Source: Apus apus
Lineage: Eukaryota; Chordata; Aves; Apodiformes; Apodidae
Direction: 5' to 3'
NCBI RefSeq assembly: GCF_020740795.1
Contig: NC_067312.1
Coordinates: 51,045,905 to 51,109,904, forward strand
Length of the DNA: 64,000 bases
The position numbers were made by a program, and so were the translations under genes. Within the stretch, counting starts at the first letter, position 1. Each line of letters starts with the position of its first letter. The notes beneath the pieces were generated by a model. The model searched no databases, was not told the DNA's origin, and saw only the letters and a list, made by a program, of their open reading frames with translations. Shown piece by piece: positions 24,901-54,428 of the stretch.

Positions 24901-25060
24901 CAGGAATTATTGCACCTCACTTTTAAAAAAAGATTGTTTTCACCAATAGAAAAAATACTTAGTACAAATACTCTGTTTATTGAGTTTTTCATAACTTTTG
25001 AGCCTGTTGTCATGATAAAAAGAGTAGAGGTCTCAAAGATAGTATGTGCCCATAAGTCTT

Positions 25061-25495
25061 AGAATCACAGAATCACAGAATGTTCAAGGTTGGAAGGGAC
25101 CTTAAAGATCATCAGGTTCCAACCTCCCTGCCGTGAGCAGGGACAGCTCCCACTAGACCAGGCTGCACAAAGCCTCATCCAACAAGGCCTTGAACACCTC
25201 CAGGGAGGGGCCATCCACAACCTCCTTAGGGAACATATTCCAGCGCCTTTCTACTCTCCTGGGGAAGAATTTCTTCCTCATATCTAACCTACATCTCCCC
25301 TCTCTCAGATTAAAAACATTACCTCTTGTCCTATCACTACCCTCTCTGGTGAAAAGCCCCTCCCCAGCTTTCCTGTAGCCCCTTCAGGTACTGGAAGGTG
25401 CTCTAAGGTCTCCCTGGAGCCTTCTCCAGGCTGAACAGCCCCAACTCTCTCAGCCTGCCTTCATAGCAGGGCTGCTCCAGGCCTGGGAGAGTGCA
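25061..25495 (-). mobile_element. CR1 LINE 3' fragment, well preserved
   Basis: It starts with the CR1 3'-terminal octamer repeats in reverse complement (AGAATCACAGAATCACAGAA) and continues TTCAAGGTTGGAAGGGACC, then a long block ending GAACAGCCCCAACTCTCTCA. This is the best preserved CR1 in the window, oriented minus and 5'-truncated. Short open frames within it are remnants or chance. Confidence 0.93.
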
Positions 25496-26837
25496 GGGGT
25501 CAATCCACGTAGGAACTGAGAAGCCTGCACTGTAGTGCTGTTTCTTAATCAAGTTGGGGTTTTTTTGGTTTGGTTTTATTTTTTTTGGGAGGGTGGTGTG
25601 TGTTGTTTTTTTTTTCCAGATAGCAGAACTTAAGATATATAATTAAAGGCTTTACAAAATGTCCTCCTTCAAGGATGCAATAATTCAAAATAGTAGGTAT
25701 AAGAAGTGGTGTCTCATGGAATTCCACAGCCTCAACCATGGTGTCAACTACATGTCACTCCCAAAGATGCTAAATTCAAAGTTCATGTTCAATTACTTTC
25801 ACTTCACTAGTTAACATGGTCATGCGAAGCTTTTTCACTCCCGAGTATCTTAATGGTTTATATGCCAATGAGAAATCTGCTCTTCACAGGAAGTTCTGTG
25901 AATGTGAGTGTTCAACCCAGGACTCCCTTAGTGGTCCTACATTGTTATTCAAGTACCACTGCAATCCATTACAGGGGATGTAGGAGTCTGGAAAGACAAG
26001 ACTGATGTTCACATGGTTACCAGACATGCATGTTTACAGGAAATACTGACAGCCTTCCATGACCTGCAAGCCATTTGTGATTTTCCTTTTCAAAACTGCA
26101 ATCTCCCTCCTTTGCATAAATTGCTGGTTGAGTTTGAAGTGAGGGTGGGAGGCAACTGTGCAATTAGTTGTAATATTTTTGTGTTGACACGCAGAGTATT
26201 TAAACAGTTGTCAAGATGGGACTGCAAAATCCAGATGCTTTCTTACATTTGTCAAATTCAAGAGTTGAGAGGGCTTGACCTGACAAGTATTACATCTTCC
26301 ACTATTTACAAGAATTGCTATTCTTTGCTAACTAATGTGCTTTGGTTTGAAGAATTTGGTTTAACTATCACTAGTGGTGACACCCAACATTGTGGGTTGT
26401 TGCAAGTGTTCGGAACTTTTTTCCTGTTTGCTGAGTTAGGAAAGGTGTGGAATAAAGCAGAACTGTTGTACTTTCATTGGTAGCAGAAAGAACAGGAAGT
26501 GTAAACCCTGCCTCCCCACCTGCCAATAACTATGCAGCAGACTAAGTGGCAGGCAGCTGCTCGTGGTGCTGACTGTTCAAAACAGGTACGTATTTCAAAC
26601 TCTTCTGATTAGAAGCGTCATGCTCTGAAACAGCACAATTACATCCTGAGATCTGTCGTGACACTGCAGCACCTCCTTCAGGCTTTTTGAAAGGTTTCTA
26701 CTAGTTCCATGGTATTGAAGTTCAAGTTTAAAAAGTTATTATCCTGCAGACCTTCTGCCTTCTTAAAGTAATCAGGTTTTCAGTGTTGAGGTTCTTAAGA
26801 AATTACCAAGGCATCATACTAGTCTTGTGAGATTCTC

Positions 26838-26858
26838 TTTATTTTTAATTTTTTTATT
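26838..26858 (-). terminator. Distal REEP5 poly(A) signals (candidate)
   Basis: Two minus-strand AATAAA hexamers (plus-strand TTTATT at 26838-26843 and 26853-26858) lie about 2.45 kb past the REEP5 stop, consistent with a long REEP5 3'UTR. Choice among candidates is inferred. Confidence 0.4.
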
Positions 26859-29299
26859 TAGCACATTACAACTTCAGCAGAGACACAGAGTAGATGTGTG
26901 TACTAACATCTGAACATAAATGCTGCAAAGAAGACTTTGAGAAGAGAACTGATCGGTGGGGCCAGCCCAGTGGAGTTGCTTGCAGGAAAGTACAACTTGC
27001 TGCAGAAATTCAGCCATTTCTACTTGCATCAAGGCAAACAAGATCACATTCTGTTAACGACAGATGGTAATTCTTATTCAAGTAGAAACCTGACAAAGGC
27101 ATACTGAATGTAGCTGGCTAGTCAGGAAATACCAAGTTGTAAATACAAGAAGTTGATTTAAAATCTAACTGTTAAGTTCCAAGAGAAATGTAAGAGAATG
27201 TTTTAACACTTACCTAGAAATTATTATCCCCAATAATAACAGTTTAAGAACTGTTGAGTAGTATGAGAAATTAAAAACAAGTTCTGAATCTACTACAGGA
27301 CCTCTTCAGACACTGAAAGTCTTAAGATTTTTCAGCAGCTTTTAGAGAACTGAGTTATATAGAAATCTGTACCTAAACCAAATAGACTATTAAGTATCTT
27401 TATTTCTATTTATATTTGACTTAATTATTTCAAGAGGTGAAACTAAACTATGCTGGGCACATGCCTGCTATATACACAGTTGATAATGTTTAAAACACAG
27501 CACTAGGCTTACCAAAAAAATTCAGTGGGTTTAACACAGAGGAAGGTAAGACGAGATTAAACCACTTAAATAGTGAGTCAGTCCAAACTTTCTGCTTGCT
27601 TATGTCTACAACTTTGCTGTAAACTTTTATGTTCTGCAGCACATTCGCTCATAACAAAAAGATGTCATAGAGTTATCAGCTGTGGTATTTTGCATTTTTT
27701 TCCTTCAAATGACAAACTGCCTGCTATCCTACAGAGAATTATTCACAGTGGGTCTTACACTGCCCAGTGCAAGTCGAGAGCCATAAGGGCTGTTTTCCAG
27801 CTTAAAGCTCAAAATGCTTTAAGACACTTTTACATCTCTTTATAATACAAATATCTCAAATTAAAAACTGATCTTCTGAGTTGCACTGTGTGCTTCACTC
27901 TTTTGCAATTCTTGCATCTGAGAATTTAGTGATGTTTACATATCAAGTTGCTGCACACGGCCAAAAGTCTTTAAAAGTAAGTCTATTTTAAGGTTAAAAC
28001 TTTTGAATTTAAGATTGTGAATCAGAATTAACTTTTTATCACATGAAAAGCTTAAGCTTACCTTCTGCATGTTCTGTGAGCTAAGAACTGTCATAGGATT
28101 ACTAATGGGCTTTAAAGAAACATCATCATGGAGATAAGAACAGCAACACTTCAGTAATTCATTCTGAATTTGTTGAAAATTCTGTGGGTTGTGAATAAGT
28201 AAATACAGATTTAAATCTTTCTTTTAAAAAAAGATATATGTTTTCTATTGACGGCAAAAAAGCTTTTAGATTCTTAACAACCTTGGTTGCATTGTTACTG
28301 ATTGGTCAGGAATATATCAAGTAACAACAACAGCATCTCTATTCGGGAGTTTCAGCACTCATGCAAAGCTGTTCTTAGTGCAGTTGAAAGATACTGCAGA
28401 TTATTGTGAGCAAACAAAGCTCATGGAGGTTGCAGGTCATCCCACTAATGATGTAGCTCTGGGGACCGACACCCAAGGCAGTTAATATTTCAACAGGACT
28501 TTAGAAAAAGTGTTCATATCACTCCTTAGCGAAACATGGTTTGTGCTTTTGAGTGTGATCTTAAAAAGGCACTCTCATAACAACTTTAGCAAGAAGCGGC
28601 AAGGAGTTGTACTTTAGTCATCTTGTGCTAATTTTGTAAAATTTAATTAATCCGTTTCAGCCAAATTACTTCATACTAATATAAGCTTGATCATTTGAAT
28701 GATATTAATCTTTCTTATATTTTGTATCTATCAATTTAAGAATACACTGTACCAAATACTGTGTTACAACAAATCATGCGACAGTTAATAATCTATACCA
28801 TCAGGTGCCTAGAACATATAATTTCATACTTTATAATTTTATGGGTGAGGAATACATCTGTTATGCCATCTCTCACAATAATTCCCTGTATATTCAAGAA
28901 GATCCATTCCGACTAGTATTTTCCTTATACAATAGTTTAATGTTACCAGACATACCACAAATTGTAAAGAGCAATTACATACACAGAGACAACTAAAGTG
29001 CAGATCCTGTGGGATACATACTTTTTATTTATGTTCCTGAAGAAAGAGATTACTGAAAGATTTCTTCCGCATAAAGATTAATAAAATATTTTCATTAAGC
29101 TTTGGATGCTGCCCACTGCATTGCTTTTAAATAAAAATGCTTACTTTCTATACACAGCAAAGTAGTAAGCAAACTTAGAACACATTCCTTTAACATATCA
29201 AAATGTTTCCAAGGCAGTATTATTAAATTTATACCACAGTTCCCAGTATCATGAAGCTTCACAAAGGAGGTGGCAGGGAAACTTTATCCAGTTAATACT
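26859..29299 (-). other. REEP5: REEP5 3' untranslated region (inferred extent)
   Basis: Repeat-free AT-rich sequence downstream of the REEP5 stop on the minus strand. A proximal AATAAA at 29024-29029 would give a 3'UTR of about 290 bases; the distal pair near 26840-26858 would give about 2.45 kb. No other gene is visible. Confidence 0.45.
29024..29029 (-). terminator. Proximal REEP5 poly(A) signal (candidate)
   Basis: A minus-strand AATAAA lies about 270 bases after the stop codon. It could produce a short 3'UTR isoform. Confidence 0.4.
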
Positions 29300-47450
<18,151 letters not shown>

Positions 47451-48269
47451 TCCCCTGCGAGGATGAGCTGAGGAGGAGGGCTCAGCCGCGGCCAGCTCTC
47501 ATCGTCCCCCAGCGTTGCTCGTTGTTAAAACAACCAACCCCCCCAAAACCCAACACCTACAGACCAGTGTGTGTTAGCACGGATGTCAGACGTGACAAGC
47601 AAATGTCAGAAACGGACGGCAGGAACTGAGGCGATGAGGGGAAGGTTTCGACAAGATCATTGCACGGCTGCCCACAGGTTGCGTGACTAGGCCAAGGGCA
47701 GCAGCTCCGAGCCGTAACTGTACCCTAGAATTTATGGTGTGCACGATGTTCTCACTAACTAAATATAACTTCTTGGCTATGATGCAGTCCTGGAAACTTC
47801 CTTGGCTGGGCTGACCCTTTCCAGCAGCTCCTGCATCTTAACTCAGCATTGCAACTAGTAACATAGACTCCATACCTTCCTCAAATCTGTGTCACTTGTA
47901 AGCATGCCAGAAAACACAAATCAGTCTCTCTTTTTTTAATGTCTTACCTCCACCTAAGAATAATTTAAATATCATTAGCACATTGTACCTTAGAGCTCGT
48001 TTGGAGTGCAAGGCATCTTGCCTTGCAAATAATTAGTTTAACTGCTGAAATATCCCTTATTTGAAGTAGCTGTCTTGTTAAAGGTAGAGGCAAGAAGAAC
48101 AAAGAGAATAATACCTAGTCTATAACCCCATTTAAAAGGTTTGTCCTGTAATTTCAGAGGTTTTGGATGTTTGTTTGGGGTGGGTTTTTTGTGTTTGGTT
48201 GTTTTTTTTTTTTTCCTTCTTGGTGGTAAAATGTTTCCTCTTATTTAATGGAATAATAAAATACAGTTA

Positions 48270-48640
48270 AAAGGGATCTCTGGAGACTATGTTGTCCAGT
48301 CTTCTGCTCAAAGCAAGGCTAATGCCAAAGCTAGATCATGGTGCTCAGGGTTTGGATCATTTGGCTCTGAAAATCTTCATGGATAGAAATTCTTCAGCTG
48401 CCTTGGACAGCCCATTGCTGTGGTTAACCATGATCACAGAGATTTTTGAAATTTAAATTTTCTTTGATGTCATGTGAGACTATTTTATCTTGTCCTTTGT
48501 TTTGGTCCTAAGGAGGGTCTAGTTCCCTTTAACCTCTAGATAGCTGAAGGTAGCAATCCAATGTCCCCACTTAGCCTTCACTTCTGAAAACAAGCAGAAC
48601 AATTCCAGATCCTCCTGAGCCATGTGTTCCAGCACCCTTC
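48270..48640 (-). mobile_element. CR1 LINE fragment, old
   Basis: AAGGGATCTCTGGAGACTAT followed by GTTGTCCAGTCTTCTGCTCA and AAGCAAGGCTAA matches the reverse complement of the CR1 3' region with heavy divergence. The later CTTCACTTCTGAAAACAAGC and GAGCCATGTGTTCCAGCACC continue the same element. Confidence 0.7.
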
Positions 48641-51600
48641 CTTTAATTCGCTTTGTTTGCCATATTCATCTGATGTGTCTTGGCTTTTGCAGAGAACATG
48701 GAGGACTGCTGGGACAGGTGTTACATAGCATGAGGGGTGCTGCTGCTTTTAAATGACTAACACTGACTGGCAACAATGGCAGATATGCTTATGAAACAGT
48801 CCTTAATAAGATGTTTGAGAGATTTAATTCTCAGCTGCAGACAGAACAAAATTATATACCTGAATTTAAGATACAGCAATATTAAAAATATTAGCAAATA
48901 TTCAGTGAGATTCCCTTTTTTTTTTTTTTTTTGCTTTGTCCAATACAAAGACATTGCTGTGGAACAATCCTCTTACAAGAATGCTTTGCTATTCTGATGT
49001 GCCTAAGGGTTAAAGGTATCATAAAGTAAGCATGACCAGAGGATGCAGAAAGCAGTGTGACTCTGACTTTGCTTCCAGGTATGCTGTGATGTGGAGAAAT
49101 TACAGGACCTGCTAAATTGTAAATGAACAATTCTCAAACTGAAAAGAGACCCGCAAATGCAGATCACATTTTGCAGGAGTGCAAGAAGCCCCATGGAAAC
49201 TTACTCCGGTCTTTTAGCTTTTGTTTTTCTCTCCCATGCCTTCTCTCCCCACACTACACACCTAAGTTCTCTCTAAAAATTCTGGTTTCTTTCCATCATA
49301 CCTGTAAGACTGGAGGACTGAGGAGGAGAGGAGGTAAGACACAAAACTATTATAGAAAGTAACGTAATAAAAATGTTTAAAACTACTCAATTCCAGAGGA
49401 GTTTTCTTAATAATTGTTTGCATTTTCATTCTTTTACTCAAAAACATACTTCTAAATGTGGTGCTAGAATCTCCCCCAGCTGATCTGTGCTAGACAAATG
49501 TTTTCAGTGTACTACAATGTCTGGAGTTAATCCTTTCAGGAGTAATATGCATAACTGTTTCGTATATGGTGCTTTGTTAGAGAACAAGAGAAAAATGGAT
49601 TGTTAAAGAAACAAACTGGAAAGGCAAATAGAAGCAAAGGTAGGGTAGGGTACCAGAAAATACCAACATAATACAAAACACAATTTTGGGTAGTGTTTTT
49701 ATGTTCCCAGAAAAGCCTGAAACTGAGAACATGGAAGGAATACTGACCTGAAGGAGCTAATCTATAGAGCAGGGCTGAAGGACTGTATGACATGCTCAAG
49801 GAGCTTCCACTGGAAATGCTGAGAAGCAGAAAAATGCAGTAGGACTGTCCCATGGAGGACCTAGAGATGAGTGCCTATGCATCTTGCAAGTTTTGAAATA
49901 GTGGTGTCTTAGATGCCAGAAACAAAGTACATGCAGTAGTAGCCAGTTTTTCCAGGCTCCTCTACCTCCAGCTGAAGATTATAATGAAATATCAGTGCTG
50001 ACATCTGAAGTCACAGGCTGCAGAACACAGCTGGGCTGTGAGAGGAATTGCATCCTTACACCACATGCAGACCGGCAGGTTGCATATTCTGCCTGCTGAG
50101 GATTGTATTCTAAAAGGAACTAAAAGAAAATAACATGTAACAGGGTTATTTCCTTTTTATTGTCCTCCATTATTCATTTTCCTGTTTTCTGCCCTAGGTT
50201 ATTTTTTCTAACTTTATTTTCCAAATAATGCAAATTAGTACTAATCTTTGGTTCTCCATATTGATGTTTTAATCAGTTTCTGATTTCAGGATCAGGATGG
50301 CCTAAAGACTGTATGTGCTCACTGACTTCTTTATTTCCACATATGCCTTTTCACCCTGAGTGGTGGTCCACTCTTATCATCCATCCAGAGTTAAAGCTTA
50401 GCCTCTGGCTTTAGCACAGATGTATACTTTCTCCAACAATCTGCTCAACTTGAAGTTTGAGTGGATGATTATGCCCAAGGGATGTGTAAATATGTTACCT
50501 GGATCAGCTGGATAAGCCTGTATGAGTTCAGTGTTGCCTTAAGCAAACCACGCAGTCAAGCCCTGTGGCACCTGCTGTGCTTTACTGCATGCTTGTCCTG
50601 TACGTATAACAATGTATACGGCATTACCATTAATATAATCATTACCTGCAAAGTCTTAAATCAGAAAATTATTTGAGCAAAGTACTGTAACATTAGGAAA
50701 AGCCTAATGCAGATTTTTCCTTGTGGGCTTACCACAGCTCTTTAAATATAAAGTAACAACGTGATCATTGACTTTTCTTTTCCCACAGGCTTCCTACCTC
50801 CTCTGCAGGGTTCAGAAAACCTCACCAGGGCTTAGTTACCATCCTTCATCCAAATCTTCCACTGAATGCATCTCATTATTGTAATTTCTTGTGCATCACT
50901 ACACGTGCAGCCCCTGCTATGTTGCTTCTCATTTTAATAAAAAGAAACAATAAAATAAACAACCTGCCAGGTTATTTTCAGAAGATCTTTGTGGCTAACT
51001 TTCTTTAACAATCAGAGAACTGAGACAAACCTGGATTTAAGCCTGAAGTTTCATTAACTTTTTGTGAGTGATTTGCTGTACCTAAATCTTGCTTAAAAGT
51101 ATTTTAACTACTTAAGTTTCTCAGAATGGGTTATATAGTATTTGGTTACATAGTATATCCACTGTCCACCTGAGATACAGGCCTGGGTAAGCCTTGTAAC
51201 TACCTGAGCAGCGCGGGGGAATAGTGCTTGCATTGCCTCTTTGTAGTTTTATGGAAATTTGACCCAATAGACCAATTGGAGTGTTGAGCTCATCTTGCTT
51301 ATGAAAGTTAAGCTGGTGACTTTGAGCCCCCTCCCCTGCTACCTCCATTATCTATGCTTTGTTGCAGATTTTAGTACAGAAGCCATTTATTGAAGGGCTG
51401 AGTTGACTTAATGCCTTTTTCTGATGATCTAGGCAAGCCTTACAAAAGCTCACATGGTTTTACACTCTCTAGCCTCTGCCTCAGTCTTCATTCTGGTTAA
51501 CATAAGCTGCAAACATATGTTCATTTGAGCTCTGGGTTTGGCTGGTTCTTGTCTTCTGAGTGTCCTCCCATTGAATACAAGTCTATCCTCCACTTTGGTC

Positions 51601-52138
51601 GGCTTCTCCAAGCAAAACTTTTTCTACCCTTAACTCTTTCTTTTCCTGTGCAATCTAGCTCCTGTTCTGAGACTGCTTTACAACTGCACAAAAGGCTTAC
51701 ACTTTATAAATTTTCTGCTGCCTTGTCTCCTTACCCCAGTACAAAGAGACAACAGATATTATTTTTCAAATATCCTATTATTGCCTTTTCTGACAAACTG
51801 CCAAGGCTGACTGATAAGCAAAGATTAAAAACCTGTTTGACTGCATCACTGGGTGATTCTGCAGGCTGCTTGGAGCTCTAATGTGTTGTGGGTACTAGGT
51901 AAACATCTCTATGGTATACCTGGCCCTCCTACTATCCTAATGCCCTTTCAGCTTGAAAAAGAGGCATTGCCAGCTTTGCCCTCAACACATTGGTGCACAC
52001 AGGTTTCCTGGAGGGGCCTATGTGCAGATTTATCGCTGGGGAAATACTATAACCAGAATGTGTCAGCTTTAACTAAACTTGTTTTACATGAGGTAATGGG
52101 TGAAAGTGCACACTGTATTAGCGAAGATATTAGAAAAC

Positions 52139-52250
52139 ATAAAAAAACACCAAAACAAAACCCCACAAAAAAACAACAACAACCAAATAAAACCACAAAA
52201 AACCCCAAACAAACAAAAAAATCAAAACAAACAAAAAAACCCAAACGACA
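52139..52250. repeat. A/C-rich low-complexity tract
   Basis: Repeated AAAAC/AACAAAC-type units over about 110 bases. Long Lys/Asn/Gln frames across it are artefacts. Confidence 0.85.
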
Positions 52251-53329
52251 CACAATTCCAAATCCCACTTATGAACACATTTTTTCTTACATTTCTGCTC
52301 TGGATAACCCAGATTCTTTCAGCAATGTCTCAAAAGTGTTGTGAGCAGAAACTTTCAAATGCACCTCTTCTCACTCCTACTCTGGGGGCTTGGGAGCACT
52401 ACTTATCAATTTCCATTATTTTATTGAATTGCACATTTCTCTTATGTTAAGCAACTTTTCCAGGAGTTTGTTTTTCTCCTTATCTGTTGTAGGTGTTCCT
52501 TGTACTGCATCTGCATGAAGGGATTAAACCCCCCACCCACAAACAAGATAAAAATAAAAAAGTAATTGTAGCAGAGCAGGGGAACATGCAAGCAGGAAGA
52601 GTACCCTGATACCTGAAAGGGGTACACATTATCTAGCTTTTACAGAACCTCATGTGTCTACCTTGTCTAGTAGAAACTGAACTCTGGAACTCTAAGCAAT
52701 GGGATTTACTAACTTGCATGAAGACCTTTCCATTTGTCCTTCTGTCTAGCCATATGAATCACATCATTAGTGCTTGACATCACTTCCTCTGCTAAATCGA
52801 TATTGAAGTGAGCCACCCATCATCTCAACTATCACAGCAATAATGTCTTCAGGGTAACATCATGCTGCTGTCTTTGTTATCTCCTTTCTTTATTCAAATA
52901 AGCCTGTAAGCACACAAAGTTTAAATTAAAGCACTTAAATTTGCAGCACAGCCAGAGCCATAATTTATCTGAACTGTATTTTTCTTAACTGTATTTGTCT
53001 AATTATTTTTTATTTTCTTTTCTACTACTCTTTTTCTTCTAAAAAGATTTAAAATTGAACTGGGGAGTGGAACTGGCTCAGTACAAGGCCTGTTGGAATG
53101 CCAGGCGCAGAGCAGCAGAGGGAAGCATAAAATGTGATATTCTCCATTTTGGTGCTTTCATTAAGTTATATATATTGTGTGAATTTACTACAAATAACTA
53201 AGCCACTCTGGGGTGGTGCAGCTCCCCTCCCATCATCCTCCCGATCATCCATTCTTATTCTCTCTCTTGTGGTGATAACTGTCTCAGCTGGTTTTGCTGG
53301 TTCTGGTAGCCAAAGCAGAAAACCGTTCA

Positions 53330-54428
53330 CTGCATGACGCGTTTTTTCCCACCGGCTCAGCCCCCCGCAGCGTAGCCCTCCTGCAGAGGAGGCTGGGCCC
53401 GCCACATGCTGCCAGCTCGGTGAAACAGCCGCGGAAGTGCGGTCTGAGGGAGGTCAGGAACTCCGGCAAGGAGACGGCCGAGAGGGGAGACGGCGAGAAA
53501 CGCAGCTGGAACTCCCTGCCAACTGCAAACAAAGGCGGCGGCAGCTCCCAGCCTGCAGCGGCCCTGCAGCTGCGAGGGAGCGGGCAGGGATACCCTCTGC
53601 CGGCTGCCGCAGGCGGGGTTCTCCCTGAATGCCAACCCGGAGACGTTTTCTTTGGGTTCATTCCTCGCCCTGCTGTTTTGACTGCAGTTAGATACGTTTT
53701 CTGTACTTGTCTATTCTCAGAGGGAGGCTTAAGTATCTCCAAGCACTTCATCACTTCAGCCCGAAGCCCCGACGGTGACGGAACAGGAGTTCATGGAAAT
53801 GGCACTGCGGGAGGCCTCGTGCTTCTCTCCGGAGCCTGCCAGCCGCACAGCGCCCTCCACGCCCTGCCCCAACCGAAACTAACGCGGGGATGAGGAGCGT
53901 GAAGCGAAGCGAGATGTAGACGAAACCGAGAGCTGCACACTCAGCTCTGGGACTTGCCGAGGAGGGGGAAACTGCGGGACAGGCCGCGTGCGCGCCGCTC
54001 AGCGCGGGCAGGGGCGGAGCGGAGCCGCAGGGCGGGCGAGCGGGGGGGGGGGGCCGGGCCGGGCCGGGCCGGGCCCTGCCGCCTCGCGCTTCAGCCGCGG
54101 CCGAGACGAGCGCGCAGCTCCGGGCGTGCCGCGTTCCCCGCCGCCGTCACGGTGACGCCCCGGGCTGGCCGCAGCGCCATTGGCTGCCGCCCGCCATCAC
54201 CCCAGGGGCCCCTTCCCTCAGCAGCTCTCCAGCCGATTGCTGCGCCCGGCAGGCCGCGCCGCCGCCGGGGCGGGCCCCACAGCCGGCGGGGCCAGGCGAT
54301 TGGAGGAGGGAGCTGCCGCTCCGCCGCGTCCCCGCCCCGCGTCCCGCCGGGCGGGCTCCAGGGAGTCCCGCCCCTGCCGCTCTGCTGTGGTTCGGGTTTC
54401 GCCGCGTCGGGATGAGCCGCGTTTCCCC
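53330..54428 (+). promoter_or_regulatory. DCP2 CpG-island promoter
   Basis: A CpG island spans about 53330-54960 around DCP2 exon 1, with a less GC-rich dip near 53690-53760. Two inverted CCAAT boxes (ATTGG at 54179-54183 and 54299-54303) are 120 bases apart. A near-palindrome CGTCACGGTGACG at 54145-54157 contains two CRE half-sites. GC boxes are frequent and no TATA box is seen, so transcription probably starts between about 54300 and 54400. Confidence 0.75.
54042..54075 (+). repeat. G12 run plus (GGGCC)n, G-quadruplex-prone
   Basis: Twelve consecutive G bases are followed by about five GGGCC units, about 350-390 bases upstream of the DCP2 ATG. It matches the GGG-N-GGG-N-GGG-N-GGG pattern. 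Confidence 0.9.

Larger units (their letters stand above)
21186..26837. other. SRP19-REEP5 convergent interval
   Basis: This is the tail-to-tail spacer between the two genes. It includes a 28-base T run (21658-21685), a pair of exon-like segments (see 22331-23990) and two CR1 fragments. A 156-codon plus-strand frame at 26013-26483 has no recognised domain. The rest is AT-rich without visible structure. Confidence 0.65.
47461..53300. other. REEP5-DCP2 divergent interval
   Basis: AT-rich spacer between the two CpG islands. It holds one CR1 fragment (48270-48640), T/G-rich low complexity at 48170-48220, a T run at 48918-48932 and the A/C-rich tract at 52139-52250. No protein-coding exon is recognised. 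Confidence 0.7.
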
